Positions 34,224 to 43,349 are shown, numbered from the stretch's first letter. The stretch is 64,000 bases of DNA from Gemmataceae bacterium (GCA_009692005.1 SHZZ01000006.1:1-64000); one strand, 5' to 3'. Made by a program: numbers and translations. Notes: generated by a model from the letters alone, not told the origin.

Positions 34224-35260
34224 TGGCGGCTTTTTCCCCGGTTCCATGCACCCAGCACCAGCTTCCGTAAAAACCCAGGGTAAGTCTCACCCAGGGAATC
34301 CAGGCTGATCGCCAGACCCGCTTCAATATGCAAATCCGAGTTGGGGTTCACCTCAATGACAAACGGTTTTCCTTCCTTGTTCGTGCGCAAGTCGATTCTG
34401 CCGTAATCTCGCAATCCCACAGCATGAAAAGCCCGCAACGCCAGTTGTTGAACTTCGGCATTCAATGCTGGGTCCATTTTGGCTGGATATTCGAAAGGGG
34501 TTCCATCGAATTCCACCGAGTCCGGTTTCCATTTGGCATCATAGGAGATGATCGGCCACAATCCTTTGTCGCGGATGTGAAAATGGATTTCTGAGGGGGA
34601 CATCGCTTTGGCTTCGGGGTAACCCGCCAAGGCAACGGTAAACTCACGGCCATCAAGAAATTCTTCCACCAGAACAGGGGACCCGTATTTTTCCAAAACA
34701 TACTGAACCCGGGCTTCCAATTCTTTCTGGTTTGTCACGACGCTGCCCTGATCGATGCCGATACTGGCATCGGTGGACGCTGGTTTTACCATCCTCGGCC
34801 AGGCCAAATCGTGTTTTGCAACCGGAAGGGATTCCACCTGGAAAAACTTGGGGGTTGGAATTCCGTGGAAAGAAAGCACCTGTTTACACAGGAGTTTGTC
34901 CCTGCCAATAAACAAAGGCCCAGGAGAGGAACCGGTGTAGGGGATTTTTTTCCACTCAAGTAAACCCGCCAGGTAAATCTCAGTCTCGGTAAAATCGCCA
35001 AACCCTTCGAAAAGATTGAGGACCACATGGGGCGGGTTGGAATTAAGTCTCTGGATGAATGGGGCCAGGTCTATTTCCAGGGGAATTTTTTCGGAAACCA
35101 GTCCGGATTTAATCAGGTTTTCTTCAATGACCTCAACGGTTTCGAGGATTTCCAGTTCGGAATAGTAATCCTCATGCTCCTCCGGGAGGACCGGCTGGTT
35201 ATAAATTATCGTGACCCGGAAATCACCCGGGAGCTTTTCCTTAAGGTTGAGTTCAGACAT
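34220..35260 (-). CDS. ATP-grasp ligase, D-Ala-D-Ala-ligase-like (second of pair)
   Basis: A 346-residue ATP-grasp enzyme. LNLFEGFGDFTETE and IPYTGSSPGPLFIGRDK resemble the N-terminal domain of D-alanine-D-alanine ligase. The grasp domain has WPRMVKPASTDASIGI, VLVEEFLDGREFTVAL and the metal site PFVIEVNPNSDL. It should join a carboxylate, as acyl phosphate, to an amine. The neighbours are a similar ligase and a lysine 2,3-aminomutase homologue, so the product is more likely a small amide or peptide than cell-wall D-Ala-D-Ala. The substrate is unknown. Confidence 0.85.
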   Translation of the reverse strand: MSELNLKEKLPGDFRVTIIYNQPVLPEEHEDYYSELEILETVEVIEENLIKSGLVSEKIPLEIDLAPFIQRLNSNPPHVVLNLFEGFGDFTETEIYLAGLLEWKKIPYTGSSPGPLFIGRDKLLCKQVLSFHGIPTPKFFQVESLPVAKHDLAWPRMVKPASTDASIGIDQGSVVTNQKELEARVQYVLEKYGSPVLVEEFLDGREFTVALAGYPEAKAMSPSEIHFHIRDKGLWPIISYDAKWKPDSVEFDGTPFEYPAKMDPALNAEVQQLALRAFHAVGLRDYGRIDLRTNKEGKPFVIEVNPNSDLHIEAGLAISLDSLGETYPGFLRKLVLGAWNRGKSRH

Positions 35261-35290
35261 GAATGCAACTTCTATTCCAAGGGAATGGCG

Positions 35291-36283
35291 TCAAACCGCC
35301 AGGTTATGTCTTTTCGCAGACTCCATGAAAATTCGTGAAATCAAGCGCTCGTAGGTCCAACCCATTCCCTTGGCCAAAAAACAAAGGTCGCTGGTAACGG
35401 GATTCAACCCCGGCAAGGGATTGGCTTCAATGAAAAAAGGCCGGGATAAAGCATCCAGGCGAAAATCAATTCGTGCCAAGTCTTTGCACCCCAGGGCGGT
35501 AAAAGCTTTTAGCGCCTGATCAAACAAGGCTCTTTCCACTTTTTTATCGAGCAACGCCGGAGCTTGGTATTTAACCCGGTTGAGGAAATCCCTTTTGACA
35601 TCCAAACTGTAAACAAACCGTGGTTCGTCGGCGAGGGGAATGATTTCCATGGCGCCAATCACCTCGGGGTGGCCATTGCCAATCAAACCAACGGTGATTT
35701 CGCGCCCTTCAATAAACTCCTCAACCAAAACCGGCTGGCTGTAAATCCGCCCAAGTTGGTTGATGATTTTTTGAAGCTGGGCAAAATCATCAACCACTGA
35801 GGCATCCCGGATCCCCTTGCTGGAACCTTCCCAGGCGGGCTTGGCAATTAGCGGAAAGGCCCAGGATTGCTTTTTTAACTCGCTCAAATCCCCGCAGGGG
35901 TCGATCAGTTGGCCTTTAGGAAGGGAAACCCCGGCAGAAGCGACGATTTTTTTCGCCACTTCCTTATCCAAAGTGACGCACAAGGTAAAAGGATCGGAAA
36001 AGGTATACGGGATGCCCATGATTTCCAAAAGCCCGGGAACCCGGGCTTCACGGGAGCGGCTGCAACCCCGCCCTTCGGCAAAATTAAAGACAAAATCCGG
36101 GCGGCATTCCACCAGCCGAGAGGGCAATTCAGCGCCCTCGGCCAGAAACGCTACTTCATGTCCCAAGGATCTCAGGACCTGGGTTATCGCCTCAACCGTT
36201 TGCGGGCTATCAAACTCTTCCTCGAGATCTCTGGTGGACGAGTGCGAAGACTCTTTCAAATTGCAACAGATGGCGATTTTCAT
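35291..36283 (-). CDS. ATP-grasp ligase, D-Ala-D-Ala-ligase-like (first of pair)
   Basis: A 330-residue ATP-grasp enzyme, distantly similar to the following gene. Motifs are FVFNFAEGRGCSRSREA, GIPYTFSDPFTL, LIAKPAWEGSSKGI, VLVEEFIEGREITVGL and the metal site FFIEANPLPGLNP. Its ATG lies 15 bases beyond the T tract of a terminator and has no visible ribosome site, so expression may depend on readthrough from kamA. The next ligase starts 30 bases after its stop. Two different ligases in a row suggest two successive bond-forming steps. Confidence 0.85.
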   Translation of the reverse strand: MKIAICCNLKESSHSSTRDLEEEFDSPQTVEAITQVLRSLGHEVAFLAEGAELPSRLVECRPDFVFNFAEGRGCSRSREARVPGLLEIMGIPYTFSDPFTLCVTLDKEVAKKIVASAGVSLPKGQLIDPCGDLSELKKQSWAFPLIAKPAWEGSSKGIRDASVVDDFAQLQKIINQLGRIYSQPVLVEEFIEGREITVGLIGNGHPEVIGAMEIIPLADEPRFVYSLDVKRDFLNRVKYQAPALLDKKVERALFDQALKAFTALGCKDLARIDFRLDALSRPFFIEANPLPGLNPVTSDLCFLAKGMGWTYERLISRIFMESAKRHNLAV

Positions 36284-36297
36284 GAAACCAGTTGCTC

Positions 36298-36339
36298 AAA
36301 AAAAAATCGGCCGCCCAAGTCACCCGGACAACGGCGGCC
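36298..36339 (-). terminator. Intrinsic terminator or attenuator between kamA-like and ligase genes
   Basis: A perfect 7-bp GC stem (GGCCGCC at 36309-36315 with GGCGGCC at 36333-36339) closes a 17-base loop. On the minus strand the stem is followed by GA and nine T residues (36298-36306). It lies 28 bases after the kamA-like stop and 14 bases before the ligase ATG. Confidence 0.85.
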
Positions 36340-36367
36340 TAATACTTTACTGCAGCAAGGATATGAA

Positions 36368-37849
36368 TTACTCCCTGGCAAATCCATCCACGCTGCGCTC
36401 CAAGGGCATCAAGGGCTCTTTTTCCACCACTTCGCTCTGGCAACCTGCGGACCCCACATTGGAAGTGGTCAGAAGATTGAGTTGCCTGCGAACCATGCGT
36501 TCCGAATTTTCAGGAATCAGCGCCGACTTGCTTCCTTGAAGAAGCGAACTGACACCCCGGGTTCGGGTTTGGTCGCTGGTTTGCAAAGGTTTGTCCTCGG
36601 CCTGGTAACGAACCAGCATGCCCTCGTAATTGCGCAGGACGACCGCGTCATCGGATGCGGAAACCACATAATTTGGCATCACGGGAATTTTCCCGCCACC
36701 ATGCGGGCTGTCCACCACATAGGTCGGAATGCCAAGGCCAGACATATGGCCCCGCAATCCCTCCATGATTTCCATGCCCTTCCATACGGAAGTGCGGAAA
36801 TGCCCAGCGCCAATGACAGGATCGCAATGGAATAAGTAATAGGGGCGCACCTTGATTTTCAACAACCCCCGCATCAACTGTCGCATCGTGTCAAGAGAGT
36901 CGTTAACCCCGCGGAGAAGAACCGTGTGGTTATTGACCGGCACCCCGGCTCGCAAAAGAGCCATGCAAACTCGGGCGGACTCAACGGTGATCTCTCTTGG
37001 GTGGTTGAAATGAGTTTGCACCCAAACTTTCCCCACTGAGGAAAGCAAATCTACCAAAGACTGATCAAATAAACGCTGGGGTAGAGTAACGGGAACCCGG
37101 GTGCCAATTCGGACCACATCCACATGGGGAATGGCGGCAAGGTTTTCCAGGAAAAAGCGGAGCTTGGCCACCGGCAAGGTCAGGGGATCGCCCCCGGAAA
37201 CGATCACATCGCGTATTTCCGAATGGGCCCGGACATATTCAATCATTCTTTCATCGTCACGGCTGATGGAATCCCACCCCCCGCGCACCATGGTTGCCCG
37301 TTTTCTGGTGCAAAACCTGCAATACATCGAGCAAACATGAGTGGTGACCAGCAAGGCGCGGTCGGGATAGCGGTGCGTCAACCCGGGCACGGGAGAATCC
37401 TTGTCCTCTTCCAGGGGATCAACCAATTCATAACCGCTGGGATTGGTTTTTTCCAAAGGGGAGGGAATGGACTGCAACCGGATGGGGTCATCCATATCGT
37501 CAGGGTTGATCAAGGAAAAATAATAAGGGGGGATGGCAGTTTTGTATTCTGTTTCAAGATTGCCGATAGCCTCAATTTCATCTGGGGTAAAACGGATGAG
37601 GCCTTTTAACTGCCTAATAGAGCGAATGGCATTTTGCGATTGCCAACGCCAGTCATTCCACTGGTGATCAGGGATATCGCGCCAAAGTGGATGGCGCCTA
37701 GACTTACCAGGAGGCTCTTCATCCTCGCCGCAAAACTGTTCGGCAGGGAATCCATGCGCCACGCTGGCCCGCACTTCAGATTCACTCATACGATTAAAAA
37801 CCTCCAAAAGGACTCGTAAATCACTTCCTTGACTCCCCTTCGCATCCAT
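36368..37849 (-). CDS. Lysine 2,3-aminomutase-family radical SAM enzyme
   Basis: A 493-residue KamA-family enzyme. Cys173, Cys177 and Cys180 (HVCSMYCRFC) bind the 4Fe-4S cluster. Lys387 in SPHGGGKIPV is the PLP lysine. The two Asp residues that bind the lysine side-chain amine in lysine 2,3-aminomutase appear in HCDPVIGAGHF and YVVDSPHG, whereas glutamate aminomutases differ there (family knowledge), so L-lysine to beta-lysine is the likely reaction. The ATG at 37849 is used; a TTG at 37879 and an ATG at 37789 with GGAGG 11 bases before it are alternatives. A C-terminal extension after residue 400 is Ser/Glu-rich. It is longer than EpmB, so EF-P modification is less likely. Confidence 0.88.
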   Translation of the reverse strand: MDAKGSQGSDLRVLLEVFNRMSESEVRASVAHGFPAEQFCGEDEEPPGKSRRHPLWRDIPDHQWNDWRWQSQNAIRSIRQLKGLIRFTPDEIEAIGNLETEYKTAIPPYYFSLINPDDMDDPIRLQSIPSPLEKTNPSGYELVDPLEEDKDSPVPGLTHRYPDRALLVTTHVCSMYCRFCTRKRATMVRGGWDSISRDDERMIEYVRAHSEIRDVIVSGGDPLTLPVAKLRFFLENLAAIPHVDVVRIGTRVPVTLPQRLFDQSLVDLLSSVGKVWVQTHFNHPREITVESARVCMALLRAGVPVNNHTVLLRGVNDSLDTMRQLMRGLLKIKVRPYYLFHCDPVIGAGHFRTSVWKGMEIMEGLRGHMSGLGIPTYVVDSPHGGGKIPVMPNYVVSASDDAVVLRNYEGMLVRYQAEDKPLQTSDQTRTRGVSSLLQGSKSALIPENSERMVRRQLNLLTTSNVGSAGCQSEVVEKEPLMPLERSVDGFARE

Positions 37850-38086
37850 TCCCGTTGCATTTTCAGCTGAAGGAATCAAGGAACATTATTCGGCGATGAT
37901 AACGATGTCCACCTAAATTACAATACCTACCTGGCTTTCCTCATCGACTTCAAACCACATTTTCGTTTTTTTTCGTCCCACTTTTTTCCTTATCACTTGC
38001 TCAATCCTGGCGCTGCTTGACTTGGGCTTGCGGCTTTCCCATACGATCTCCTTGCCAGGTTTTCTCTCCTCCATTCGATTGCGTCG

Positions 38087-38860
38087 ATGGGCTCCACTGC
38101 CATGAAGACTATTTCTCCTCCCGATTGGGTGCTTCCGCCAGGCGTTGCCAACACGCAATGGGAATACCTTTCCAGCGAATCCTTGGCGCGGGAATATGAC
38201 GACAAGATCCAAGGCTCCGGGCTATGCCCAGTGGACAATAGTTTTTTCCTCAGACATTGCCCCCGACCGGGAATTACACTCGACCTGGGATGCGGCACTG
38301 GACGGTTGGCCCGAATCCTGAATCCCCAAGGGTACAAAGTCATGGGGGTTGATTTGTCCAGCCCCATGTTGTCGGAGGCTTCGCGTTGGCAAGACCAGGG
38401 CAATTTGAATATCCGGGCCAACATGATTGAATTGCCTTTTTTGGAAAGCTCTTCGATGGATTACGCCGCCTGTTTATTCAGCAGCTTTGGCATGGTCTTG
38501 GAAAAGGGATTCCGGGAAAAGATGGCCGGGGAGATTCACAGGGTCCTCAAACCCGGGGGGATTCTGATCCTTCATGTTCACAATTTTTGGAGCGCCTTGA
38601 CTGGACAGGGAGGGATGCGGTGGGTCTTGGTTGACCTGGCAAAAAGAATCCTGAGAAGTGAGCCTTTTGGTAACCGAACCATGCCCTTTCATCAGGGGAT
38701 TTCGGGATTAACCCTTCATTTGTTCACTGAAGGAGAAATCAAATCGTTATTAAGGAAAAAGGGCTTTTCGGTAGTCGAAGTCTTGCCATTGACGGGCAAA
38801 GCCGCGGCCTGGCGGATGGCCATTCCTCAGGGATTTCTGTTGGCAGCCCGGCGGGCATGA
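38087..38860 (+). CDS. Class I SAM-dependent methyltransferase
   Basis: A 257-residue protein. Motif I is LDLGCGTGRLARIL near residue 66, motif II is VMGVDLSSPML, and YAACLFSSFGMV and HRVLKPGGILILHVHN match motifs of the UbiE/Methyltransf_11 group. It should transfer a methyl group from SAM to a small molecule or lipid. The substrate is unknown. ATG codons at 38087 and 38102 are both possible starts. It is divergent from the kamA-like gene, sharing a 237-base upstream region. Confidence 0.85.
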   Translation: MGSTAMKTISPPDWVLPPGVANTQWEYLSSESLAREYDDKIQGSGLCPVDNSFFLRHCPRPGITLDLGCGTGRLARILNPQGYKVMGVDLSSPMLSEASRWQDQGNLNIRANMIELPFLESSSMDYAACLFSSFGMVLEKGFREKMAGEIHRVLKPGGILILHVHNFWSALTGQGGMRWVLVDLAKRILRSEPFGNRTMPFHQGISGLTLHLFTEGEIKSLLRKKGFSVVEVLPLTGKAAAWRMAIPQGFLLAARRA

Positions 38861-39038
38861 GAACATTTAAGCGCCCACAGGTCCCATCTAAAAGAACTTT
38901 AGCGGATTTGCCGATTTTGCCGATTCCGATAAATGGAAATATTCGGCAGATTGTTTTGGATTTCTTTTTACAAAGGTTAGGCTATGATTAATTCGCTCAA
39001 TCGGGTTGCCCTTTGAGGATTGTGATTTTTCAAGAACC

Positions 39039-39515
39039 ATGCGTTTCCGGCTCGTCCCCCTTGAAGGGGGCAAAACTGTTGATTTAACCCGCGACCTGAC
39101 CTTGGTTGGGCGGAAGGACGATTGCGATTTGCGCATCGACCATAAGTCCATTTCCAAATTCCATTGCATAATCGCCAAGCTGGAAAAGGAATTGTTGGTT
39201 CGCGATCTGGGAAGCACGAACGGGACCAAAGTCAATGGCCAACGAATCCGCCGGGCCATCCTGAATTCCAACGATTGCTTGGCCATTGCCAACATTCCCT
39301 TCAAGGTGCAAATCACCAATGAGAGCCCGCCAGCGGCATTCAATCATGATGTGACTTTGATGTCGCAAGAGGAAGAAGAAGTGGTAGTGGCTGAGGAAGT
39401 GGTGGAGGAAAAAATGGGGGAGAAGAAAGGCAGCGACAGCGATGAAAGTCGTGTTATTCCCAAACCGATGGACAAAATCAACGACCTGCCTGATGTTTAT
39501 CCATCCAACCCTTAA
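39039..39515 (+). CDS. FHA-domain protein with acidic tail
   Basis: A 158-residue protein from the ATG at 39039 (a TTG at 39006 would add 11 residues). Residues 5-90 form a forkhead-associated domain, which binds phosphothreonine peptides: TLVGRKDDCDLRI, SISKFHC and GSTNGTKVNG are the phosphopeptide loops. The tail (about 105-140) is Glu/Val-rich and then Lys/Asp-rich and likely disordered. Planctomycetes use many Ser/Thr kinases, so it may read out kinase activity, for example of the kinase at 53.4 kb, but no link is shown. It converges with bioF, 4 bases apart. Confidence 0.85.
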   Translation: MRFRLVPLEGGKTVDLTRDLTLVGRKDDCDLRIDHKSISKFHCIIAKLEKELLVRDLGSTNGTKVNGQRIRRAILNSNDCLAIANIPFKVQITNESPPAAFNHDVTLMSQEEEEVVVAEEVVEEKMGEKKGSDSDESRVIPKPMDKINDLPDVYPSNP

Positions 39516-39519
39516 CCAA

Positions 39520-40719
39520 TCAACATCCAGAGTTTTGCAAGTCAGACAAAACTTGGATAACCCCCTTTAACATTTTCTTGGTGTGGAAAACCGCCAGTGA
39601 TAAACGGATTCGTGATTCCCCCTCGGGCACCGAGGGCGGCCTTATAGCCGGGGCAAAGTAACCTTCTTGGGCCAGGCGTTTGGACCATTCCACTGCCCTG
39701 CCTGGATTGTCCAAAAGAACCGGAATAATTTGTGTTTGCGTTTGGCCAATATTCATTCCGTGTTGGCGGAGTTCATCCCTGGTGAAACCAAAGTTTAAAG
39801 ACAGGCGCTTGCGATTTTTTGCCTGGCGGATGATTTTCAACCCTGCCAGGGCTGCGCCAATAGATGCCGGACAATTTCCCGTGGAAAAAATATACGACCT
39901 GGCACGGTTCCTTGCCAATTGAACCAGTTCTTTTTCTCCACAGGCAAATCCGCCCTGCGCTCCAAAGGCTTTGCTGAATGTGCCAGTTTTTACCAGGAAT
40001 GCTGGCCACTCCTTTCCCGCCAACTCGGATTCCAAGATCCCACAACCACGATTACCAAAAACACCTGTTGCATGGGCTTCGTCCACCACAACCATCGCCT
40101 GAAACCTTTGGGCAATTTCCAGAATTTCCTTTAAGGGCGCAATGTCCCCATCCATGCTGAAAATGGAGTCAGTAACAATCCAATTGCGGCGCGCCTTCCC
40201 GCCTTGCCTGGCAAGTAGACACTCCAAATGATTGAGGTCGGCATGGCGGTAGGTCCGGTAAAAGGCCCTGGAAAGGCGGCAGCCATCGATCAGGCTGGCA
40301 TGGTTCAAGGCATCGCCAAAAACCGCGTCACGGGGACCAATCAACCCGGAAAGCACACCGAGGTTCGCGCCATAACCCGAGGGAAAAACCATGGCATCCC
40401 CTGCCCCTTCCCATTGGGCCAAGGCTTGTTCCAATTTCTCCACCAAGGGGAACCGTCCTGAAACTAAAGGGGAAGCGCCAGCGCCTGAGCCATATTTTTC
40501 AATGGCCAGCCTGGCGGCGGTTTTCAGGCGCGGGTCCTGGGAAAGCCCCAGGTAATCATTGGAGGAGAAGTTGACCAGCTTTTTGCCATTTAGCTGAAGG
40601 AAACCGCCAGGAAGCATCCGGGCAGTTTTCATTTCGCGAAGAAGCCCGCTGGAAAAAAGGGACTGCAGTTCCCCGGTTATCCAGGGAATAGCTAATGCCG
40701 CGCTAGACTTTTTTGCCAA
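39520..40719 (-). CDS. bioF: 8-amino-7-oxononanoate synthase
   Basis: A 399-residue alpha-oxoamine synthase that condenses pimeloyl-CoA or pimeloyl-ACP with alanine in biotin synthesis. Seen: FSSNDYLGLSQDPRL, VFPSGYGANLGVLSGL, VVVDEAHATGVFG and the PLP lysine in GTFSKAFGAQGG. The related 2-amino-3-ketobutyrate CoA ligase is ruled out mainly by the neighbour bioB, whose stop lies 10 bases upstream. The start is a TTG at 40719, needed to include the normal N-terminal helix; the first ATG (40632) would cut it. Confidence 0.9.
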   Translation of the reverse strand: MAKKSSAALAIPWITGELQSLFSSGLLREMKTARMLPGGFLQLNGKKLVNFSSNDYLGLSQDPRLKTAARLAIEKYGSGAGASPLVSGRFPLVEKLEQALAQWEGAGDAMVFPSGYGANLGVLSGLIGPRDAVFGDALNHASLIDGCRLSRAFYRTYRHADLNHLECLLARQGGKARRNWIVTDSIFSMDGDIAPLKEILEIAQRFQAMVVVDEAHATGVFGNRGCGILESELAGKEWPAFLVKTGTFSKAFGAQGGFACGEKELVQLARNRARSYIFSTGNCPASIGAALAGLKIIRQAKNRKRLSLNFGFTRDELRQHGMNIGQTQTQIIPVLLDNPGRAVEWSKRLAQEGYFAPAIRPPSVPEGESRIRLSLAVFHTKKMLKGVIQVLSDLQNSGC

Positions 40720-40729
40720 GGATTGTTTT

Positions 40730-41821
40730 TCACCCCTGCAATACCGGCAGTGAAAAAACAGGACTAGAGTGCCCCTCGGCCGGAACGGAGGCCACCGGCA
40801 ACTCGTGATCCAAGTCGCCCACGCGATCGTCCTCCCACTCCAATTCCAGATCGCTGATCATTTGCAGGTCTTCCTGGTTGGGACGCCCAGTTGTCGACAG
40901 GTAATTGCCAATCAACCCGCTGGTGCCCCCCACATAGAAAATCCAGCTTTGCAAATCCCGGAGATTTTTCTCCCTGCCGCCTGCAACTTTCAAATCCTGC
41001 TTGGGAAGGATCAGACGCATGACGGCGATGATTTTCAAAATCTCCATGGGTTTTAAACGGGGGGTGTTTTCCAAAGGCGTGCCGGGAATTGGGTGGAGGA
41101 AATTCAAGGGAACCACATGTGGATTCAATTCCTTGAGACTAAAAGCCACGCTAACCCGGTCCTGTACACTTTCTCCCATGCCAAAAATACAACCGCAGCA
41201 AGCTTCCAACCCGACCTTTTGCGCCAGGCGCACAGTATCTACCCGTTCTTGCCAGGTGTGGGTGGTAACTACTTTGGGATAAAACTCTCGAGAGGTTTCT
41301 AAATTATGGTTAATACGGCGGATCCCAGCAGCTTTTAATTCCTTGGCTTGGTCTTCCGTCAGGGTACCAAGGGTAGCGCAATGGCAAATACCGTCCACCT
41401 TCTTCATGGACCGGACAGCTTCCATGATTTTCGGCCATTCTTTTTTGTTCGGCCCGCGACCGCTGTTCACGATGCCAAAAGCGCTGGCGCCATTATCACG
41501 AGCGCTGACACAAGCTTTTTCAACTTCCTCCCCATCCATCATGGAATGGGATTGAACCCCGGTGTCGAAGTGGGCGCTTTGGGCACAAAACTGGCAATCT
41601 TCGCTGCAGGAACCAAACTTGGTGGGAAGGATGCTGCAAAAAGTCACCTTGTTGCCATGAAAGTGCCGCCGAACTTTGTTGGCCGCGTAGAACAAGTCGT
41701 AAAGCGAATCCCCTTCCAGATTTAGAAGGTAACTCGCTTCTTCACGGGTTATTTCCCCGCCCCGAATTACTCTTTCAGCAAAGGGAAGAATGTCCATTGA
41801 CTGGTCACGGGAAATTTCCAT
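40730..41821 (-). CDS. bioB: Biotin synthase
   Basis: A 363-residue radical SAM enzyme inserting sulfur into dethiobiotin. The cluster motif is GSCSEDCQFCAQS with Cys72, Cys76 and Cys79. Further signatures are ASAFGIVNSGRGP, HNLETSREFYP, CCGCIFGMGES and PLNFLHPIPGTPL. The C-terminus carries about 35 extra acidic and Pro-rich residues beyond the usual end. BioF follows; bioA and bioD are not in the window. Confidence 0.95.
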   Translation of the reverse strand: MEISRDQSMDILPFAERVIRGGEITREEASYLLNLEGDSLYDLFYAANKVRRHFHGNKVTFCSILPTKFGSCSEDCQFCAQSAHFDTGVQSHSMMDGEEVEKACVSARDNGASAFGIVNSGRGPNKKEWPKIMEAVRSMKKVDGICHCATLGTLTEDQAKELKAAGIRRINHNLETSREFYPKVVTTHTWQERVDTVRLAQKVGLEACCGCIFGMGESVQDRVSVAFSLKELNPHVVPLNFLHPIPGTPLENTPRLKPMEILKIIAVMRLILPKQDLKVAGGREKNLRDLQSWIFYVGGTSGLIGNYLSTTGRPNQEDLQMISDLELEWEDDRVGDLDHELPVASVPAEGHSSPVFSLPVLQG

Positions 41822-41869
41822 TTGGAACCTCCAAACAATCGAAAAAACAACCAGGCTTAGTCAATGATA

Positions 41870-42058
41870 TCAATTTTTTCGGCTAGGCATGCAAATGACA
41901 AACAATACCAAAAGGCTACAGAGAAAGGCAAAAGTGCCGACAAGGACCAGGGATGGTTTGCTTGAATCCACAACTGGGGCAGTTTCGCCTCCCTGCCCAA
42001 AGGCCAGGGAATTCAACCCCATAAAAAAAACAGTTGTTAATAACCAAAGAAGCCGCAC
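41870..42058 (-). CDS. Small membrane protein with signal peptide
   Basis: A 62-residue protein with a signal-peptide-like N-terminus (LLWLLTTVFFMGLNSLAFG) and a C-terminal membrane segment (SLVLVGTFAFLCSLLVLFVI). It starts with GTG at 42058; GGAGGGA 4 bases before the GTG makes this a real start. It is 24 bases after the DUF4203-like gene and probably in its operon. Function unknown. Confidence 0.6.
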   Translation of the reverse strand: MRLLWLLTTVFFMGLNSLAFGQGGETAPVVDSSKPSLVLVGTFAFLCSLLVLFVICMPSRKN

Positions 42059-42062
42059 AAAC

Positions 42063-42069
42063 TCCCTCC
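42063..42069 (-). promoter_or_regulatory. Ribosome binding site before a GTG start
   Basis: GGAGGGA on the minus strand, 4 bases before the GTG at 42058. It is the main support for calling the 62-residue ORF a gene. Confidence 0.7.
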
Positions 42070-42082
42070 AGCGGAGAAGGTC

Positions 42083-42775
42083 TCAACCCGCATGCCTCCA
42101 GGGATTCTTCCACCAACTACCCAGACTTGGCGAGGAATATTCTACCGCTTCCCTTTGCAACCGGTCCCGTTCCTCATCCTGGCACTGGCGCCACCGATTT
42201 TTTCGGTACCAACGATGAATGTAATACTGAATTATGGCCCCAATTACCACCATGCACATGGCCACAGCATCCACCAAACCAGGTTTCTTATCCAACAACC
42301 CAGCGCCATCCACGGCATTTAACCGGTCCAACAGGGCCAGGATACCATAGGTGAAACCAATTGTACCCAAAAGACTTGAGAATCCAGTGAACCAAAACGG
42401 GTACAAAAGGATGGCCAATAATCCCCCTACGAGGAGTGCGGCCACCCAGGGGTCCCCGGCGGGCAGAAAAACGCCGGCCAGCGAGGCGCCGGTCATTCCT
42501 CCCAACAGGAAAACAAAAACTCGGATCAATGCCAATGAGAGAATCCCCGCTGAAAAACCAAAGAGCAAGGCTGAAAGCAAGGGCTGCATACCCATGGCCG
42601 GGCCAGTTTCAAAACCGAAATAACCGGCCAACCCGGTGGAAAGAAAGACAACCCAAAACTTGTGGGTCGTGTATCCCATGGTCCAAAGGAGCAAGGAAAA
42701 CGCCGCCAAAAATATCAGGGTCAGAGCGGACAGCTTGTTTACATCAGCGAAAATTTCCGGATCCAGGAAGTGCAT
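42083..42775 (-). CDS. Multi-pass membrane protein, TMEM198/DUF4203-like
   Basis: A 230-residue protein with about six to seven hydrophobic segments (starting at LIFLAAFSLLLWTMGY) and a charged C-terminal tail rich in Arg, Glu and Trp. The Gly-rich repeated segments (GLAGYFGFETGPAMG, LLGGMTGASLAGVFLP) fit the TMEM198/DUF4203 pattern, which is a guess from composition. No catalytic motif is seen. It precedes the 62-residue membrane protein. Confidence 0.65.
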   Translation of the reverse strand: MHFLDPEIFADVNKLSALTLIFLAAFSLLLWTMGYTTHKFWVVFLSTGLAGYFGFETGPAMGMQPLLSALLFGFSAGILSLALIRVFVFLLGGMTGASLAGVFLPAGDPWVAALLVGGLLAILLYPFWFTGFSSLLGTIGFTYGILALLDRLNAVDGAGLLDKKPGLVDAVAMCMVVIGAIIQYYIHRWYRKNRWRQCQDEERDRLQREAVEYSSPSLGSWWKNPWRHAG

Positions 42776-42851
42776 GGCCTGGCGAACTCCTTTTCAAGCC
42801 GAGAGCCAAAAAGTTTAACTCGTGAAGGGTAATGGGAAAGCAGTGTTTCTG

Positions 42852-43349
42852 TCAATAAAAGGAAGGATTATTGATGAAAGAACGGGTCCATTTTTCCAAA
42901 ACAGCAGTTTCTTGCCCCCCTTGGCCGGAAACCTCCATGGTCCTACTAGCCTCCCCGGTAATTACCAGGCTTATATGTATGCGGTTGATTGGCAGGTATT
43001 GCCGGATTTTTTCCTCCCATTCCACCAAGAGTACCCCTTCGGGGTCAAAGGCTTCAAGCCCGCCCATTTCCAGAAAGTCTCGCGGGTTTTTCAGCCGGTA
43101 AGCATCCATGTGAAAAATTGGGCAGCGAGCCGAGTATTCTTGAACCAAGACATAAGTCGGGCTGGTGACAAATTCCGGGTGTTTACAGCCTAAGCCAACA
43201 GCAATGGCGCGCACCAAAGTGGTTTTCCCCGAACCTAGCAGACCTTGCAGCCCCACCACCATTCCAGGGCACAATAGTTTTCCTAACTCCACTCCTAGCG
43301 CCTGAAGCTGGCACAAATCAGAGATGGGAATTAAAAGGGGAAAGTCCAT
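42852..43349 (-). CDS. tsaE: tRNA threonylcarbamoyladenosine biosynthesis ATPase
   Basis: A 165-residue P-loop ATPase needed by TsaB/TsaD to make t6A37 on tRNAs reading ANN codons. Walker A is GLLGSGKTTLVRAI; SPTYVLVQEY, FHMDAYRL and VLLVEWEEKI are TsaE signatures. The ATG at 43349 is used; a GTG two codons upstream is possible. It lies 12 bases after the long TPR gene. Confidence 0.93.
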   Translation of the reverse strand: MDFPLLIPISDLCQLQALGVELGKLLCPGMVVGLQGLLGSGKTTLVRAIAVGLGCKHPEFVTSPTYVLVQEYSARCPIFHMDAYRLKNPRDFLEMGGLEAFDPEGVLLVEWEEKIRQYLPINRIHISLVITGEASRTMEVSGQGGQETAVLEKWTRSFINNPSFY

